DNA of 64,000 nt from Batillaria attramentaria (GCA_018292915.2 JACVVK020000289.1:28501-92500); one strand, 5' to 3'; shown: positions 23,601 to 53,644, numbered from the stretch's first letter. Translations and numbers: made by a program. Notes: generated from the sequence alone by a model not told the origin.

Positions 23601-25990
23601 CACCATACATGATAGTGTATCTTTAGTTTGAATCTCCGCCAAGAGCAAACAAAATTTAAATTTAGCATGAGGTTCTAAACAACAATCCTAAGCAAGGTAA
23701 GGACAAATTAAAAATCTGGTAAGTGTGCATCCAAACTGTATAATGCCTTCTGAAAGATTGTAGGACAACTACCTGACTCGCAGTTCCACAGTTTGATGCG
23801 ACCAGACGGGTGGCCTGTGGCCAGCACAAGTGTCCTGTTAAACTCCTGTCTCTTCCAGCTCTGCTTGTGGAAAATGTGAGTACTCAAACCAAAGGCCACA
23901 GCATGGACCATTTCTCCACAGTCAATTATGTGATACCTTCTGCCAGCAAGTCCTTTGTCATCACTGGGATCATGTCTGAAGCAAAAATGAAATAATGTAA
24001 AATCAGAAATAAAAAAGTTCTACACAACTTACATACATGTACATGTATGTGCATTTAAAAATAGGAAAAGGAGGGAAATTTGCATATATATATATATATA
24101 TTATATATATGCACACATACCCCTCTGGCTCATTCTTCTCAACAAATGCGAATACTCTGCTACTCACAACTTTAAACAAATTAAGAATCGCAAAGCATTC
24201 ATACACACTAACTTTAGAAAACCAAAAAAGTCTTGCTGACGCCCCACATCAACATTAAAGTTGATGAAATGGAGAAATCCACATGTATAAAAGACTTCTT
24301 CAGAAGCGATGAATCAACTGTTACTAAACTTTGTACAGAAAGGGCTACCCAAATTTTCAGACCCTAAGCAGGTCCTTTATCAGGGGAATGGATTATAGAT
24401 TATATTTATGGATTATGAATAAAATATATATCATGGTCCCACAACAATACACAGTTTGCCCAAAACATTGATGAAGAAAATGATAATAATGCCACAGAAC
24501 AACTGTCAAAGTGTCAATGTCTTACTTTTTCTGGCGCTGGGAATCCCAAGGAATGAGCTGTACCACACGATGTCCAGCTGAATATGCAAGAAACGATTTG
24601 TCTGGAGCCCATGCCACACTCCACCCCTCACAGCCGTTCTTATGTGGGTTGCGTCTTCCAATGCGAGTGGGTCCATGACACACTAACCCATGATCAAACT
24701 GTGTCACTTCTTTCGCACGAGCTGAAAAGCGAAACAACGCAGAGACACGGTTAGGATTTAATGGTTGAATGAGTTGATCAGGCTGGGGAATTGTTGTGGG
24801 GAAAAAAAGACTGAAACATAGGGATGCAGAGGCAGCATACAGGGGCAATGTCCCTTGTAAGAAAACAAATTTTAGCATTTTAAAGGCATGTAGTAGCCTC
24901 TAGCACCCAAAAGTAAAATACTGCCTTGGTACTGACATGCAAGTCTTCACAAGTCTTCAAAAATGAAGTTCGACTGTGCAATCTGGCACTTACATACATG
25001 TATACATGTACATGTATGTACACGATTGTATCTGATTGTGCTGTCTTTTAGTGTGGTTTTTTTCCCGGCTCTTTTCTTTGGCTGAAACATATGTTGGGGG
25101 GGGGGGGGATAAAAAAATTTGGCTGAAAACTGCAAAATTACTAAAAAATTCCACAGCGTAGCGTGGTTGATTGTGTTTGCCGTGTGCACAGGTGATGATG
25201 AGTTCAACTGGACCACGCTTATTTTCACCGTAACCGTGATGCTCAGCAAGAGCCTGCACTGAGGACGCAGGGGGATTGTGCTGTATGATCACACACTGTA
25301 TACAGATTTCATTTGTGTAAGAGAAAAAAGCTGACCCACAAAAGAACGCCTGGCAAAATATTGAAAGAAACCTATTTGGGGACAGTTCTCCAGTATGAAT
25401 GTAGGCTGGCTGTTCACAACCACAACACTCCCACGTGCTAACATGCTGATACATTAGGCATTCCTCCAATCAGAACCAGATTTGGTGACAAGCCCAGGGG
25501 TCACGAAAAGCAAATCCAGAACACAATGTTAATGAAAATGTTGTAATGAAATCCCTTAACGTGGCCCCGCCCGAAGTCTAGACCTCAACCACAAACACCC
25601 ATCAGCTCGTTACAGATTAATCGCCGTTGGCGAAACTTCCAGGGCAGTTCGTCCCCTTATGGCATAAGGAAACTCCGAAAGTCAAAACCGCGCACGGTGG
25701 GCCTGTCCATAGTGTCGGACATCAACATTGTAATCCGGCGGCGTACGTGTACGAATACATGTACACCTTCGGTATCCTTGCCCAGTGTGCCCTTCCTGCA
25801 TTGGTGTAGTACCACTGTACCTGCAAACAAGAAGTGGGCAGAATCTTTCCGAACATGAAAGGTGTGTAGTAATTATTCGTACTTACGGAGATGTGTGGGG
25901 TCGGCCAAACTGAAAACCACAGATCTTTCATCATTCGGTAATTTCTCTTCCTCAAGTCTAGTTGCCAAGACAGGAGTCACAGCGGCTGGG
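16831..25990 (-). CDS. WSB1: WD repeat and SOCS box protein (WSB1-like)
   Basis: A substrate receptor of an Elongin-Cullin E3 ubiquitin ligase: WD40 repeats bind substrate and the C-terminal SOCS box recruits Elongin B/C. Exons on the minus strand: about 25990-25887, 24721-24526, 23975-23773, 23324-23086, 22523-22345, 22096-21983, 21664-21554 and 16996-16831 (stop). All junction phases agree from the first exon on. Clear blocks are [114 protein letters not shown] and [15 protein letters not shown]. The SOCS box is [12 protein letters not shown] ... [13 protein letters not shown]. Length (about 435 aa) fits the family (WSB1, 421 aa). The start codon is unresolved: the first exon's frame ([20 protein letters not shown]) is open back to a stop near 26015 with no ATG, so an upstream exon must exist. 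The GHHHDVV block is closer to WSB1 than WSB2. The 4.5-kb last intron carries microsatellites. Confidence 0.9.
20221..20256. repeat. (GT)n microsatellite
   Basis: Pure GT tract of about 17 units in the last WSB intron. A second interrupted GT/GA tract lies at 20567-20636. I see nothing else in 17000-21550 beyond A/T-rich intron sequence. Confidence 0.9.
22645..22926 (+). mobile_element. LINE 3' fragment with (TAAG)n tail
   Basis: A plus-strand remnant of the end of a non-LTR retrotransposon ORF2. Recognisable pieces are a Trp-Arg-Arg-type segment (GGAGGCGGGACACTGAGGCA), CAGAGTGCGATGGCGAAGG and GTTGTCGATGGCCTATGCTCC, then TAAGTAAGTAAG. The frame is broken. It sits in the WSB intron between the exons at 22345 and 23086. 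The same tail occurs at 16690. Confidence 0.7.
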
Positions 25991-25999
25991 TGGACGACG

Positions 26000-27527
26000 A
26001 ATAGTAAAGTTTATTATCCCCTCTAATTTTATGTGTTTCACTTTCGATCTTGAGCAGCGTATGCACCAGTAATTCTACGTCTTCTGCTATCGCACTGATA
26101 AAAACATGTGTTGTATGAGCAGGCAGAGCAATGTGTGACTCGACTGGCATGCAACTCGCCGTCGACCGTCTAGCCAATGCGCGGTGACGTCGAATGCATC
26201 GCTGTGGTTGGCCAGAATCTAGGTCAATGAATGCATAGTACCCCCACTAAACACACGCAACTTCATGCGTGCATTGCTTTGACCACCAAAACTTTGCCTT
26301 CGTTTTTTAACTCCAGTTTTTTGTGCCCCCCCCCCCCCCCGGAATAAATTAGACAGTAGCCGGATCTCCGACCACTTTCAGTTTAGTGAATCTACTCATC
26401 TACACATTTGGGCAGACCGGCCAGATATACATATGGGTCGTCTGTATATAATACATATATACATGTATCTTTTAAAACCTGATTGTGTGTGTGTGTGTGT
26501 GGAACAGACGCGGGTGTGCTAACCGTCAGCTTGAGCTTATTTTGTATGTATTGCTTTTAATAACAAGATGACCACCAGCCCAATATGTTGTTTCCATTCA
26601 GTGACCTGCTGTAGTCACAGTCACAGTCGTTGTGTCATGTATGCAGCCCACGCGCACACGAACGCAAGCTCTCTGACATCAGTCAAGCATGCTGACATAA
26701 AGAAATTACTGGAAACCCCTTTCGTGCCTCTATGCACTCGCAAAACCCCGGAAGACACGACTGAGGTCATGTTAGCTCGCCTAGCTGGTTGACGCCACTA
26801 ACGTTTTGACGTATGCGAGGTTTCTACATGGGTGAATGAATTCTTTAGACTCCAGAGTGCAGTCCCTTTTCGGCGGGGCGTGAAAATGTGACTGCTTACA
26901 CCCAGCGCCATTTTTAAAAATGGCGAATTTTTTTTAGAAAAGCAGAGACTTGTGTGTCATATGATTCGATTTGAAACGAAGTCTTGAATATCCGACCACT
27001 TTTCGTTTGGGCAAATCTTTGCCAGCGGACAATTATTGTTGCGCTTTGATGGCACTGTTTACGTGGTACATGTACACTGATCCAACAGGATGTGAGTAAA
27101 CGGCAAGGGGGTTGCACTCTGACAGGCAAGGGTGTTGCACTCTACAGGCAAGTATTATTGCACGGTGCAGACGATCACGTACCTGCCTTGTGGTGGAATA
27201 AGAGACGATTACAAAAGCATACACACCCGTGCTCTAGGACTGAATGTAATAATAGATCTGTCCATTCAGACAGAGACATGGTATGTATGTCTCTGATTCA
27301 GAAAAACGCCTACTTTCACTCTGAAGACAGCCTGCCATCACTTGCGCCACTGAGGATCCCTCTGGGTTCAAAGCTGGTCAAGGATGACATAGTGCGCGAC
27401 CTTGTGTTTGAGAGCACCGAGACAATTTAGGCCCGTCACGGTAGCGCAGTGAGCGCCATTTCCCCACTGTGCACAGAGGTACTTTCCACTGAAAGACTCT
27501 GTGCCCCAGAGAGTGCGTGCACAGAGG
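26000..27527. promoter_or_regulatory. Upstream region of the WSB gene; perfect palindrome at 26906-26925
   Basis: Non-coding sequence upstream of the WSB first exon. It contains CGCCATTTTTAAAAATGGCG (26906-26925), a perfect 20-bp palindrome and so two inverted copies of an AAAATGGCG, YY1-like core. No TATA box is obvious. There is a C16 run at 26326. A tandem repeat of about 48 bp begins at 27470 and is interrupted by the next element. Confidence 0.35.
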
Positions 27528-27724
27528 TACAGTACTCCTCGCTTAAGGTGACCCCCCACGGGACCAAAAAAATTTGTGATCTTATCCGAGGGGCACGCTA
27601 AACAGTCCTCTGATAAGATCAACTACCAGTAAAAAACTTGATCTTATCCGAGGAGCTCAATATTTGGCGATTACGTCATTTTTTCACATTTTAAACCGAA
27701 AGACTTTCCGCCAAAATATGTAAT

Positions 27725-27793
<69 letters not shown>

Positions 27794-28487
27794 GCACAAA
27801 CGAACGCAAATGCATATACCCCCCCCCCCTCCCCTTTTTATTTTTTTTCCGAACCCTGTGGATCGCCCGCCCCCCCACCCCCCAGCCGCTGATGTCAAGC
27901 CCCCTCCAAACATCTTTCCCCTGTTACATGGTTGAGGGATGGTTGCACTGATGTTTCGTGAACTGCAAAAGTACTTCACAAAGATTGTACCAATTTCTAG
28001 ATCTAAAAGGACCCTGAACGAAATAAGAAATCTTTTGTAAGTATACTCATCTGCGGTAAACTATCTTTATCGTCAGTTTATCAAAAACAATCCCACCCAC
28101 CCACTTCCCACCCCCCCCCTCCAGTTTCCATTTTCAGTCTTTGGGTATCATCTCATGGAATAAAAATGAAATACAAATTCGTCTGTTTCGTCTTCACCTA
28201 GCAGTGCAAATCCGGGTGTTGTTTCCAAGGGAAGCCACTCTCATCACATGGATTTCATCTTAAGCGGTAGTCTTCTCCATTTGGGAACCAAAACGGGGGT
28301 GACGTAATCCGAGGTTTTCCCTTATCCGAGGTGACGCTAAGCGAGGAATTCTAAATGGTACAAAGAAGGCTTTTGGCCGGGACCAACAACCTGATTGATC
28401 TTATCAGAGGTGTGACCTTAAACGGTAGTGACGTTAAGCGAGGAGTACTGTACTTTCCACTGAAAGACTCTGTGCCCCAGAGAGTGT
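27472..28487. repeat. 48-bp tandem duplication split by the element insertion
   Basis: The unit GTGCACAGAGGTACTTTCC...CCCCAGAGAGTGC occurs at 27472-27519 and again around the insertion: its first 10 bases end at 27529 and the rest resumes at 28451 (TACTTTCCACTGAAAGACTC...). Removing 27530-28450 and one TA restores a perfect second unit. Confidence 0.85.
27530..28450. mobile_element. Complete Tigger-like non-autonomous element, copy B
   Basis: 921 bp with inverted ends CAGTACTCCTCGCTTAAGGTGACC (27530) and a degenerate counterpart ending GAGGAGTACTG (28450), flanked by TA. The motif CTTATCCGAGG and close variants (AAGCGAGG, ATCAGAGG) recur near both ends, as in the autonomous Tigger at 7065. 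It holds a (CA)31 tract and poly-C runs. Copy A at the window start is the same family. Confidence 0.88.
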
Positions 28488-28619
28488 GAATTCTTGTAAC
28501 AAAGTCGTTCCCCCTTGACAGAGTTACTTCCCGCAGGCCTGACTCGGACAGACGATTGCTTACTAGTGTCGGAGAAAACTTGAAGACCCACTCTCTCTCT
28601 CGTCCCTCTCTCTTAGACG

Positions 28620-28634
28620 CACGCGCATGCACCC

Positions 28635-28678
<44 letters not shown>
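28620..28678. repeat. (CA)n microsatellite
   Basis: CA tract of about 19 units (28641-28678) after a CT-rich stretch. No coding signal nearby. Confidence 0.9.
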
Positions 28679-28680
<2 letters not shown>

Positions 28681-28837
28681 TATGCTTCTGAGTGTGAGTC
28701 AGTGGCAACCAGTGAAAACGAAACCCACAGATATGGAAAATTCAGTATGAGTATTGCTTTTAATAAAAACTAAATGTTGATGGCGAGCTGCCGCTCAGTG
28801 AGGCGGTTATGAAATCACTACTATGCATTTTCCCGGT

Positions 28838-28960
28838 CCGAGTTCCGGCTGGGGCCAAATATTTGTTCAGTTCTGGCCTTTTTCTCCTAGCCTTCTCTTT
28901 GATATCACCCGGCCTTACGTGGTGGAAAACTCCCACTCAGTCGTGGAGTAAATACCGACA
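28838..28960 (+). mobile_element. SINE body fragment (Arg-tRNA-type family)
   Basis: GAGTTCCGGCTGGGGCCAAATATTTGTTCAG, then CTTTGATATCACCCGG and GTGGTGGAAAA match the 3' half of the SINE at 5247-5410. The A box is absent. Confidence 0.75.
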
Positions 28961-29599
28961 AGAGGACATCCACTCTAGCAGACAGAAACTTCCGCTTACT
29001 TTCTGCAAAATTAATTTGGAACTCGCGCCAGGTTCCCGAATGTATTCAGTTATGTATGTCTCTGACCAGAGATATGGATTTCAACTGAATAATCTGCTGT
29101 AATATATTATTCCTATTAAACGTAACGCTGCCCATTACACCCTAGAAATGCTTTAAAATACACCAAAATAATCACAAAAATCCAGCGGCCAAAGACGTGT
29201 AGAGTAAATTTCAACAACTTACAACTATAGCTTTTGCAAAGCCGGCTGGCAGCAACCACATGCCACATACCCCTCCCCTCACTCGATCCTCTGTCGTCTG
29301 CTAGCTCCAGTCGCGCATGAATCGCACAAAGAGTCCACATGCCAGGCTCATCTTCAGTTTCCCTGTTTTTACTATTACCTGCCTAAAACTTATTTACAAT
29401 GCCAACAAACCGCCCCAGATTGCTATTTTTCCTGCAAACATTTTTTTTTGTTAAAGGCAACAAATTCTGTACTATAGCTAGCGGAATTTTACAACATTCC
29501 CCGAAAGCAGAGCGGTGTCCGATTTGGGAACCAAGCCAATGATAGGGCATTCAGACCCCACACAAACCAATGACGTCAAACGCGTCATGGGTTTGTGAC

Positions 29600-29721
29600 G
29601 GCAAAGCCACTTGACGGGGTATAAGGCAGCGTTTCTGGGAAGCGGGAAGGCCGCCATGTTCACCGTGACTGCGTAAACAAGGGTTTCAAGTTTTTGTTTG
29701 TTTAAATTGAAGAACAAAAAG
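29600..29721 (+). promoter_or_regulatory. Candidate PIWIL1 promoter and untranslated first exon
   Basis: A TATA-like GGGGTATAAGG (29617-29627) is followed by GGCCGCCATGTT (YY1-like core) and then AACAAAAAG|GTAATTG, a good splice donor at 29722. The first coding PIWIL1 exon has its own acceptor (TTGATAG|GT at 32826), so at least one untranslated exon must lie upstream, and this is the best candidate I see. It is unproven; other starts between 29722 and 32800 are possible. Confidence 0.3.
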
Positions 29722-30298
29722 GTAATTGCATGATTTTTTTTAGACTACGCTTGCCACTTGTGTGTTTGTACACGTTACATGGATAAGTGCATGATGTGGC
29801 CGAACGTTTTTAGCTTTGTGGTACAGACCACGCTGTAACGTCACCCGGAAAAGACCGACTAACTCAGCAACAAATCTGTTGAGTGCTTCATTCTTGCTGT
29901 TCTTTATGTTAGTTGAAGGAATTTTAAAGTCGCTACATGGAATTTTCCTAGAAAACCATTCGGTTCAAGTTCCTTTTCACCCGTGCCTGCGCGCAGCTAA
30001 AACTTGTAGCCAATATAATTTTGGAAATTTACGTGATGCGTTCATTGATTTACCAACCAGAAACACCAGCACTGACAACACCACCGAAGAACTAACGAAA
30101 AGTAGGTAAAAGCACACGAAATAACAACAGAAAGTACAATAACGCAAAATCAAACTGTCAACATTCACAGTAGACTGTCGGATTGAGGTGTAACGTGTTC
30201 CACTGACACGTTGGTGTTGCCTTTTGTTGGTCTTTCCAGCTGATAGTTTCAGTTTTGCTTTGTTTATTTGATGTAAAATTAACATTTTTAACCACTAG

Positions 30299-31102
30299 CA
30301 GGGATGCAGATCACGTACAGCTGAGGGTATAATACCTCTTGAGGTTGAAAATCACGTAATCAAATCTTGAGCTGAGGGTATGAACACGCACACCATCACT
30401 GCATTGACTGATTGAGAGTATGAGCACGTACGCTTTTTTCTGTCCAACACTGGCCTATGGGCGTGTCTGTCGGGGGGGCCTGCGTTGACTGCCCGCTGCC
30501 TGCACTCCTCTCTCTCTCTCTTTCTCTCTCATTAGTACTAAGAGAGTGCAGAGGTGGCAACTAGTACGGATTGGCCGTATTATTTTCCGCTTAACTCAAT
30601 TAAATACGGTTTGGTAGTTACTGCTTGTAGTTACTAGGTTATCTGATTCAGACAGGGAAACCCCACGTTTGGTCATTCAGATGTTTTCATGCTGAGTTCA
30701 TTGGTTGCTATGAAATGATAAAAAAATAAATAAATAAAATAAAGACAGGAGTCAGGTCTGGAACTTTACAATTTCGTAACGGTTTACTTTTTGTGTTTAT
30801 TTACAGTGTGTATGTGCGTGCGCACACTCGCACTTTGACAATTTTTTCCTGTTAATGGTTTTAGTCTTTGTACGGCAGAATACTGTTAAGTGCCGAAAAA
30901 TACTGACATTTGCGCGAAGTAGTACTGACAGACATTTGGGGGGGGGTTGGCACCTCTGAGTGTGGTGGCTTATACCCTCAATTATTTTCTGAAAGGGTGT
31001 GAAAAACCCTGTAGAAAATGCGGTGAGGATATAAAAATATGTCACTTTTTTGCAGTTGAGGTATGAAAACCCTTTGCCTTAATTAGAGGATCTGCATCCC
31101 TG
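30299..31102. mobile_element. CAGGGATGCAGATC-ended hAT-like element
   Basis: Inverted ends CAGGGATGCAGATC (30299) and GATCTGCATCCCTG (31102). Flanks ACTAG and ACTAC are an imperfect duplication. It lies in PIWIL1's presumed first intron and is itself interrupted by the element at 30549-30958. Non-coding. Confidence 0.75.
30549..30958. mobile_element. CAGAGGTGGCAAC-ended hAT-like element, nested
   Basis: Ends CAGAGGTGGCAAC and GTTGGCACCTCTG. It has internal landmarks TACGGATTGGCCGTATTATTTTCCGC, CCCCACGTTTGGTCATTCA and TTTATTTACAGTGTGTATG. Related copies are at 34109 (left end only) and 47905-49599 (self-nested). Inserted into the element at 30299-31102. Confidence 0.78.
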
Positions 31103-31262
31103 ACTACTTAGTTATTTCAGCCCAAAGTCATTGCTGCAGCTCACAAAAGTTGACATTCCATAGTGCCATTTATGATTTAATGCATTTTTTACTGACGACC
31201 CCATGCTTTATCTATTGCAAAAAGCAAAACACCAGCTTGAAGTTGACCCCAGAGTATATCAT

Positions 31263-31791
31263 CAGTGTTGCCTATTACGCACAGATGTGCGTATCTGTAT
31301 CAGTGTATGCACAAAACTTCTAAACTGATGCACAAATTTGAGAACAGCACGTCACACTGTGACAAATAGTATTTTGCCAAAACTTTTCCGGAATCTCGAT
31401 GAACAAAAACCAGTCTGCAACTAGCAGCAGACGTGTAGCATCACATTTCCACTGAGTCATTGTGCATAATTAACAGACAGAATCTGATTCACTTAAGCAC
31501 TCTGAGTGGGACATCTTTTGTCCAGTCATATTTCTCTGTTTTGTAAGCATGCGAGTTCCTCACCTAGCTCAGTAGCTGATTCACCATGGCTGACACGCAA
31601 CAATTGACATACATCTCTCCTACTTTATGTAAACAACAGCAACAGCAAATGGTTTTGATTTCAGGCTTTTTATACCAAAAGACCATGGACCCTTCAAAAT
31701 TTACTAAAGAACCCTTAAATTAGTTTAAAAAATCTGAAGAGAGGGTCCCATTCACAAGGACCCTTGAATTTTCAAATCACAGGGAACACTG
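31263..31791. mobile_element. CAGTGTTGCC-ended element, 6-bp duplication TATCAT
   Basis: Ends CAGTGTTGCC and GGGAACACTG, with TATCAT directly on both sides. A shorter relative is at 35198-35472 (shared TGTGCGTAT, GACGCACAAATTTGAGAAC-like and CTGCAA(C/T)TAGCAGC blocks). Non-coding. Confidence 0.8.
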
Positions 31792-31847
31792 TATCATTGT
31801 CCACGTCATTGGACTGCAATGATTGATTTTTGAGACCCTTGAAAATT

Positions 31848-32696
31848 CAGGCAGGGGAATTTTCAGTCACCTGGCAGTTTTCAGCCAAATTTCCTATCCT
31901 TTCAGCCCCCAAAGTATAAACTTCATGCAGAGAAAAGGAAGGAGGAGGTTGCACACACTATGGTCATGATACGTCTAATCGGTAATGCCATTTGGGACCA
32001 TGCAACTTTGTTTTTGCATTCCAGTACCATGGCAGTAGTTTACTTTTTGGTGCCAGGAGGGTCTACTTAAGTGTAAATGCTAAATTAAAAATGCTGAAGT
32101 TGGTTTTCTTGGGGGGGGGGGGGGGGGGGGCATTGCCCCTGTGTCCCCGCCTCTGCACCCCAGGCTAGGTTTCAGTCTTTTTCCCCTCAGCAATTCCCCA
32201 GCCCAGGGATCGATTTTCTCGCGCGCCCTGCGACTATGTCTCATATTTTGATAAAATGTTGCATAGAAATTTCGCAAAATGCGTCATGTCGCACAGAAAT
32301 TTCGCAAAATGCGTCATATGTCGCACGAACATGACATCACAAACGCACTTGACAACGCGAAGCAGAGATTCGCTGTCCGTGTCAGTCATAGAGTCTGTTA
32401 CACTAATCTAATTTTAGTGATGAGGCTTACTTATCCCGCTCGCCGCGCGCGCTGCCAGGAACTCTCGCTCGAAAGAGTTGTAAAAAATATTGGCGCGTTA
32501 TCAGTTTTCTCAGTACTGCGATCGAGAGGTCCTTTTCCGTTCACTGCACTTAGGAACAGGCTCTCGGCACAGACATTGTGACAGAGTGATGCGGGTGAAC
32601 TTGTCTCATACAAAATGAAAATGTCTCATAAAAATGACTGGTCAAGGAGACAATGTCTCATTGGCATTTTTGAGTAAATCCATCCCTGCCAGCCTA
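31848..32696. mobile_element. CAGGCTGGGGAATT-type element interrupted by a second insertion
   Basis: The left end CAGGCAGGGGAATTTTCAG and right end CAATTCCCCAGCCT match the compact copy at 35524-35855. Shared internal blocks are TCCTATCCTTTCAGCC, GAAAAGGAAGG, GTTGCACACAC and GGTTTCAGTCTTTTT. It has a G20 run at 32111-32130 where the other copy reads GTGGGGCG. The right tip is split by the insertion 32204-32688. Confidence 0.75.
32204..32688. mobile_element. CAGGGATCGATTT-ended element, 6-bp duplication CCAGCC
   Basis: Ends CAGGGATCGATTT and AAATCCATCCCTG, with CCAGCC directly before and after. It landed in the right terminal repeat of the element at 31848. Inside is a short tandem repeat (GCATAGAAATTTCGCAAAATG / GCACAGAAATTTCGC..., 32261-32325). 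Confidence 0.82.
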
Positions 32697-32833
32697 TTGC
32701 GAAATGACCTCCGAAGTTATGGACAGTCATGTAATTATGACTTTCAGGTTTGAAGCCTGTGGGAAACGTTGAACTTGTACTTACTTTAACATAGTAGTAT
32801 TTATACTTTTATTGCTGTGTTGATAGGTAAGAA

Positions 32834-50289
<17,456 letters not shown>

Positions 50290-53200
50290 GGAGCAAGGAT
50301 GAGTCCACACAAAGTACAGTCCAACGGTTCTGCTCTTCCTAAGAGTATCAGCTGCAGCCATGAAAGGGCGTCCGCAGTTCGGCCAAACTGCATTCTGTGG
50401 CCTCTGCTGTTGTGGAGCATGGCATGAATTGGTCAAGAGTGAAGATGGCAGGGTGGCCTCTGAAAGGACTGCTGAGAGGCCTTTTGGAACATACGTTCCC
50501 CTTTGTTTTTGACATTGTTGCCTGTAGTTTTGACACTTTTCTGTTTCACTTTTTCTTCCTTGGAGACGTAGCTAGTAGTTTCTTGTAGTAGTAGTAGTAG
50601 TTTTTCCGTTGCTTCTTGGTACATGCTGTTTTTTTGTTTGTTTGGTTTTTTTTTTTCTTGTTTGTTGTATGCTGAATGAGGGGTTTGAGCCCAAAGTCAT
50701 GGGAAAACAGGATTGTCAAAACCGGCCTCATGCGTTAAAGGTAGAGCATTGCTATGTCCATAGCGTGTTATGTCTCGGGAACAGCTGGTTCAGAAATGTA
50801 GCTCTTGTACTTAAACAGCAATGTATTGTGGTGTTTGGTGTGATATTATTCAGCTTGTGTGTGTGTTGGGGGGAGGGGGGGGAGTTACTTTATTTGTTTG
50901 ATCGGTTTATGTAGTGAAGCGTCCATCAGTACATGTGCTTGCAGCTGCCTGTAGTCTCGGTCGCTCCCCTCCACCCCACTTGCCCCTTCCCCTTCTCTAT
51001 CTCACACAAGCTTTCTTACTTTGTTTCTGCCACCCTGCCACTGGTAACTGAACTCTGCCAAAAGCCAACTTCAAAATTGAGTAGTTCATAGCTATTCAAC
51101 CACCAGTGAAAAACCATAGACGAAGTGCACAACTGATCGTTCTCCTGCTCAGTGGAAGAACGTGAATGTGATACAAGTTCTGCGTGCCTAAGGAGTGCTT
51201 CGCAGTACGTGTGCTAATGTCTGCATGAATTGAGTGAGAAGGGGGGAAGAAAATGAGTGTGCTTTGGGATGTCTTGTTCTGCTTCATCAGAAATTTTGTG
51301 TGTGTGTGTGTGTGTTGGATCAAAGATATGTCTCTAGACCCTAATTTTTCATCTACGCATGTGTGCGTGTGGATGTACTGCTGCTGTGGTAACCAGCCAG
51401 GGTTCGTGCCTACCTGCTGAAGGCAGTATTTGAATGTGTACTAAAGTTTACTAGAGTTTAGTTCAGTATATTTTTGTATTGAAAATTCATGGTCACTGAG
51501 GTCTCAGTTCATATTGCATTTTCACTTGATTCATCCATGCTTGAAAAGGTTGCGATTATGTGTAGGTCAAGTTGACCTGTGTTAAAATGAAACGGGGGGG
51601 GTTTGTGGCCCCTCATTGAGGTTAGTACTTTTAAGATGGCTGGACAGCATTTTTGTTGTTTTTATTAGCTTTTAGTTTCATGCATATCATTTTCATCCAC
51701 ACTGCTGGATGGGTTTTCTGGTCTTACTCAGGAGACGCTGAAAATTTATGATAGAGATGTTGTAACGTCAGTGAGCTCCACTTTTGTCCACTTCTAGCAA
51801 ACCAGAGTATCGCACTTTATTTCCATGTCGGGTACTTTGTTTTGCTAGAAGTGGGCAGACTTGGGGTTGGGGTCTTGTTACAGGGGAATAGGGGATCCAC
51901 TTCTCTCGTCGAAAGTAACATAGCAAAATAGTTTGATTGCAATCTCTTGCAAATATACTCTGCTGTTTCACATACCGTGAGTTGTTGAAACTACTCTGCA
52001 TAATACAGCTTTACAGTACTTCAAGAAAGTACTTCGCAGCATGCAAATCTGCTGTCGGGTTTTAGTGTTCACCACAAGTTTATGTGTACAACACTTATTG
52101 ACTGACTTTGGGTTATCAGTAACTTCTGTTTCTGTGTGTATGCTTTTTTTTTTTTTTTTTTTTTACACTTTGCATACAAATATGCAGACAGTGTATATGT
52201 ATGGAATCTTGAGTGAGTTTGATTTGAATGATTTAGCTTTTTTTTTTTTTTTGCTTTTTTTTTTGGGAGTGGAGTGGAACCTCAAGCACTTGATTTGTGT
52301 TGTTGGTCCTATGTAAAGACTTGTACACAGAGCCAGGTGTAATTTTGTTCTGTTTTCATTTACAATTCATATTTTTTAGTGAGTTGAACTTCAAGCACCT
52401 GTTTGTGTTTGAATGTTTGATTTTTAGTTTTGAGTTGATCGGTTTTATGATGTTTTGAAGCCTTCTGAATCTGTGAAGAAGAGCTTGTGGCCAGAAGCGG
52501 AAGTATCCATGAACAAATGCAGTATGTAATTTTGATCACCCAAAAACACTTTGCCCTCATGATTGAACTTGATTGTACCATGTAGATTTCTCTTCTTTTT
52601 TTTTCCCTCACAGACCCATGCTGCTGACACATCACCAGAGTTTTTTTAATTTGAAGCACACTGTTTATTCACTTACCGGGTAACAGCTTTGGCACATCCA
52701 GGTCAACCTGAATCGTACCCGGGGATTTCATTTTTGTACATGGATTGTGATAGGGCTTTGCTGAATGCAGTAAGTCTGTATTTCCAATGCGTACGTATAA
52801 ACGAAAGTGTATTTGTGTAACTGAAGCTGCTGCATATGTACATTCTCAAATCAGGTTGTTCATCCAGTCATTCCTGTTCGGGACCATTGTGTTAACAACT
52901 ATAAGTTTCATAGCTGTTGATTTCACCCGTTTCATCCAACCATTGCTGATACAAGGACCAGTATGTTAGTGGTCATTTTCACAACTTCGTATCATCTGTG
53001 TCGCATGTTATGATATGTTCTTGAACAGTTGTCTTTATGATGTATCGAGAAAAGGTCACACGTTAATTGAAGGCAGCATTTACTGTAACATTCTAAATAC
53101 TTGCAGCAGAAGTCTGTTGGTTGACACCGCAATGCTCATACTCGTGCCATTTTAGCAACATCTGTAGATCTGTTTCTGTCTTTTTACTTTTTACCGTCCA

Positions 53201-53604
53201 CACAGCCTCCAGTCTTACCAGTAAACCTCCTAACAGTTTTGAACATCTTGATAGGCAATAGTACGCATACAGGTACATTGTTGCTGCTATTTCTCTGACA
53301 AATAAGAATTTTTGTAATGCGCCAAATCTGCTTCTGGCTACAGTGTTGATGAAACCTTTTTGTTCACTACCTGCTGCAGACTAGCAAGTGTGAGCTCGTA
53401 CTACTACTGTTGCTGTCCCACTTATGTTCTGAGCCATGACAGTATTGTGTAGTCTTTGTTGTAGTGTTACGGATGTTAAAAATAAAAATCTTTTGTTCCT
53501 ATTTCCCATAAGGTCAGTTTGGTTGACATGTACTTGTGTTTATTATCATGTATTTTTGTGCGGATTGTTCTTGGAAACACCACCATTTGACAGACAGAAT
53601 AAAT
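50290..53604 (+). other. Probable PIWIL1 3' UTR
   Basis: The 3.3 kb after the PIWIL1 stop lack the transposons that crowd its introns and show no coding frame. AATAAA signals occur at 53481-53486 and 53598-53603, just before the next repeat array. Conservation of this repeat-free block suggests a long 3' UTR, but only RNA data can show it. Poly-T stretches lie at 52144-52164 and 52240-52263. Confidence 0.45.
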
Positions 53605-53644
53605 TTTTGTTAAGTTTCATCACTGACTTTGTTGTTGTTTTTTG

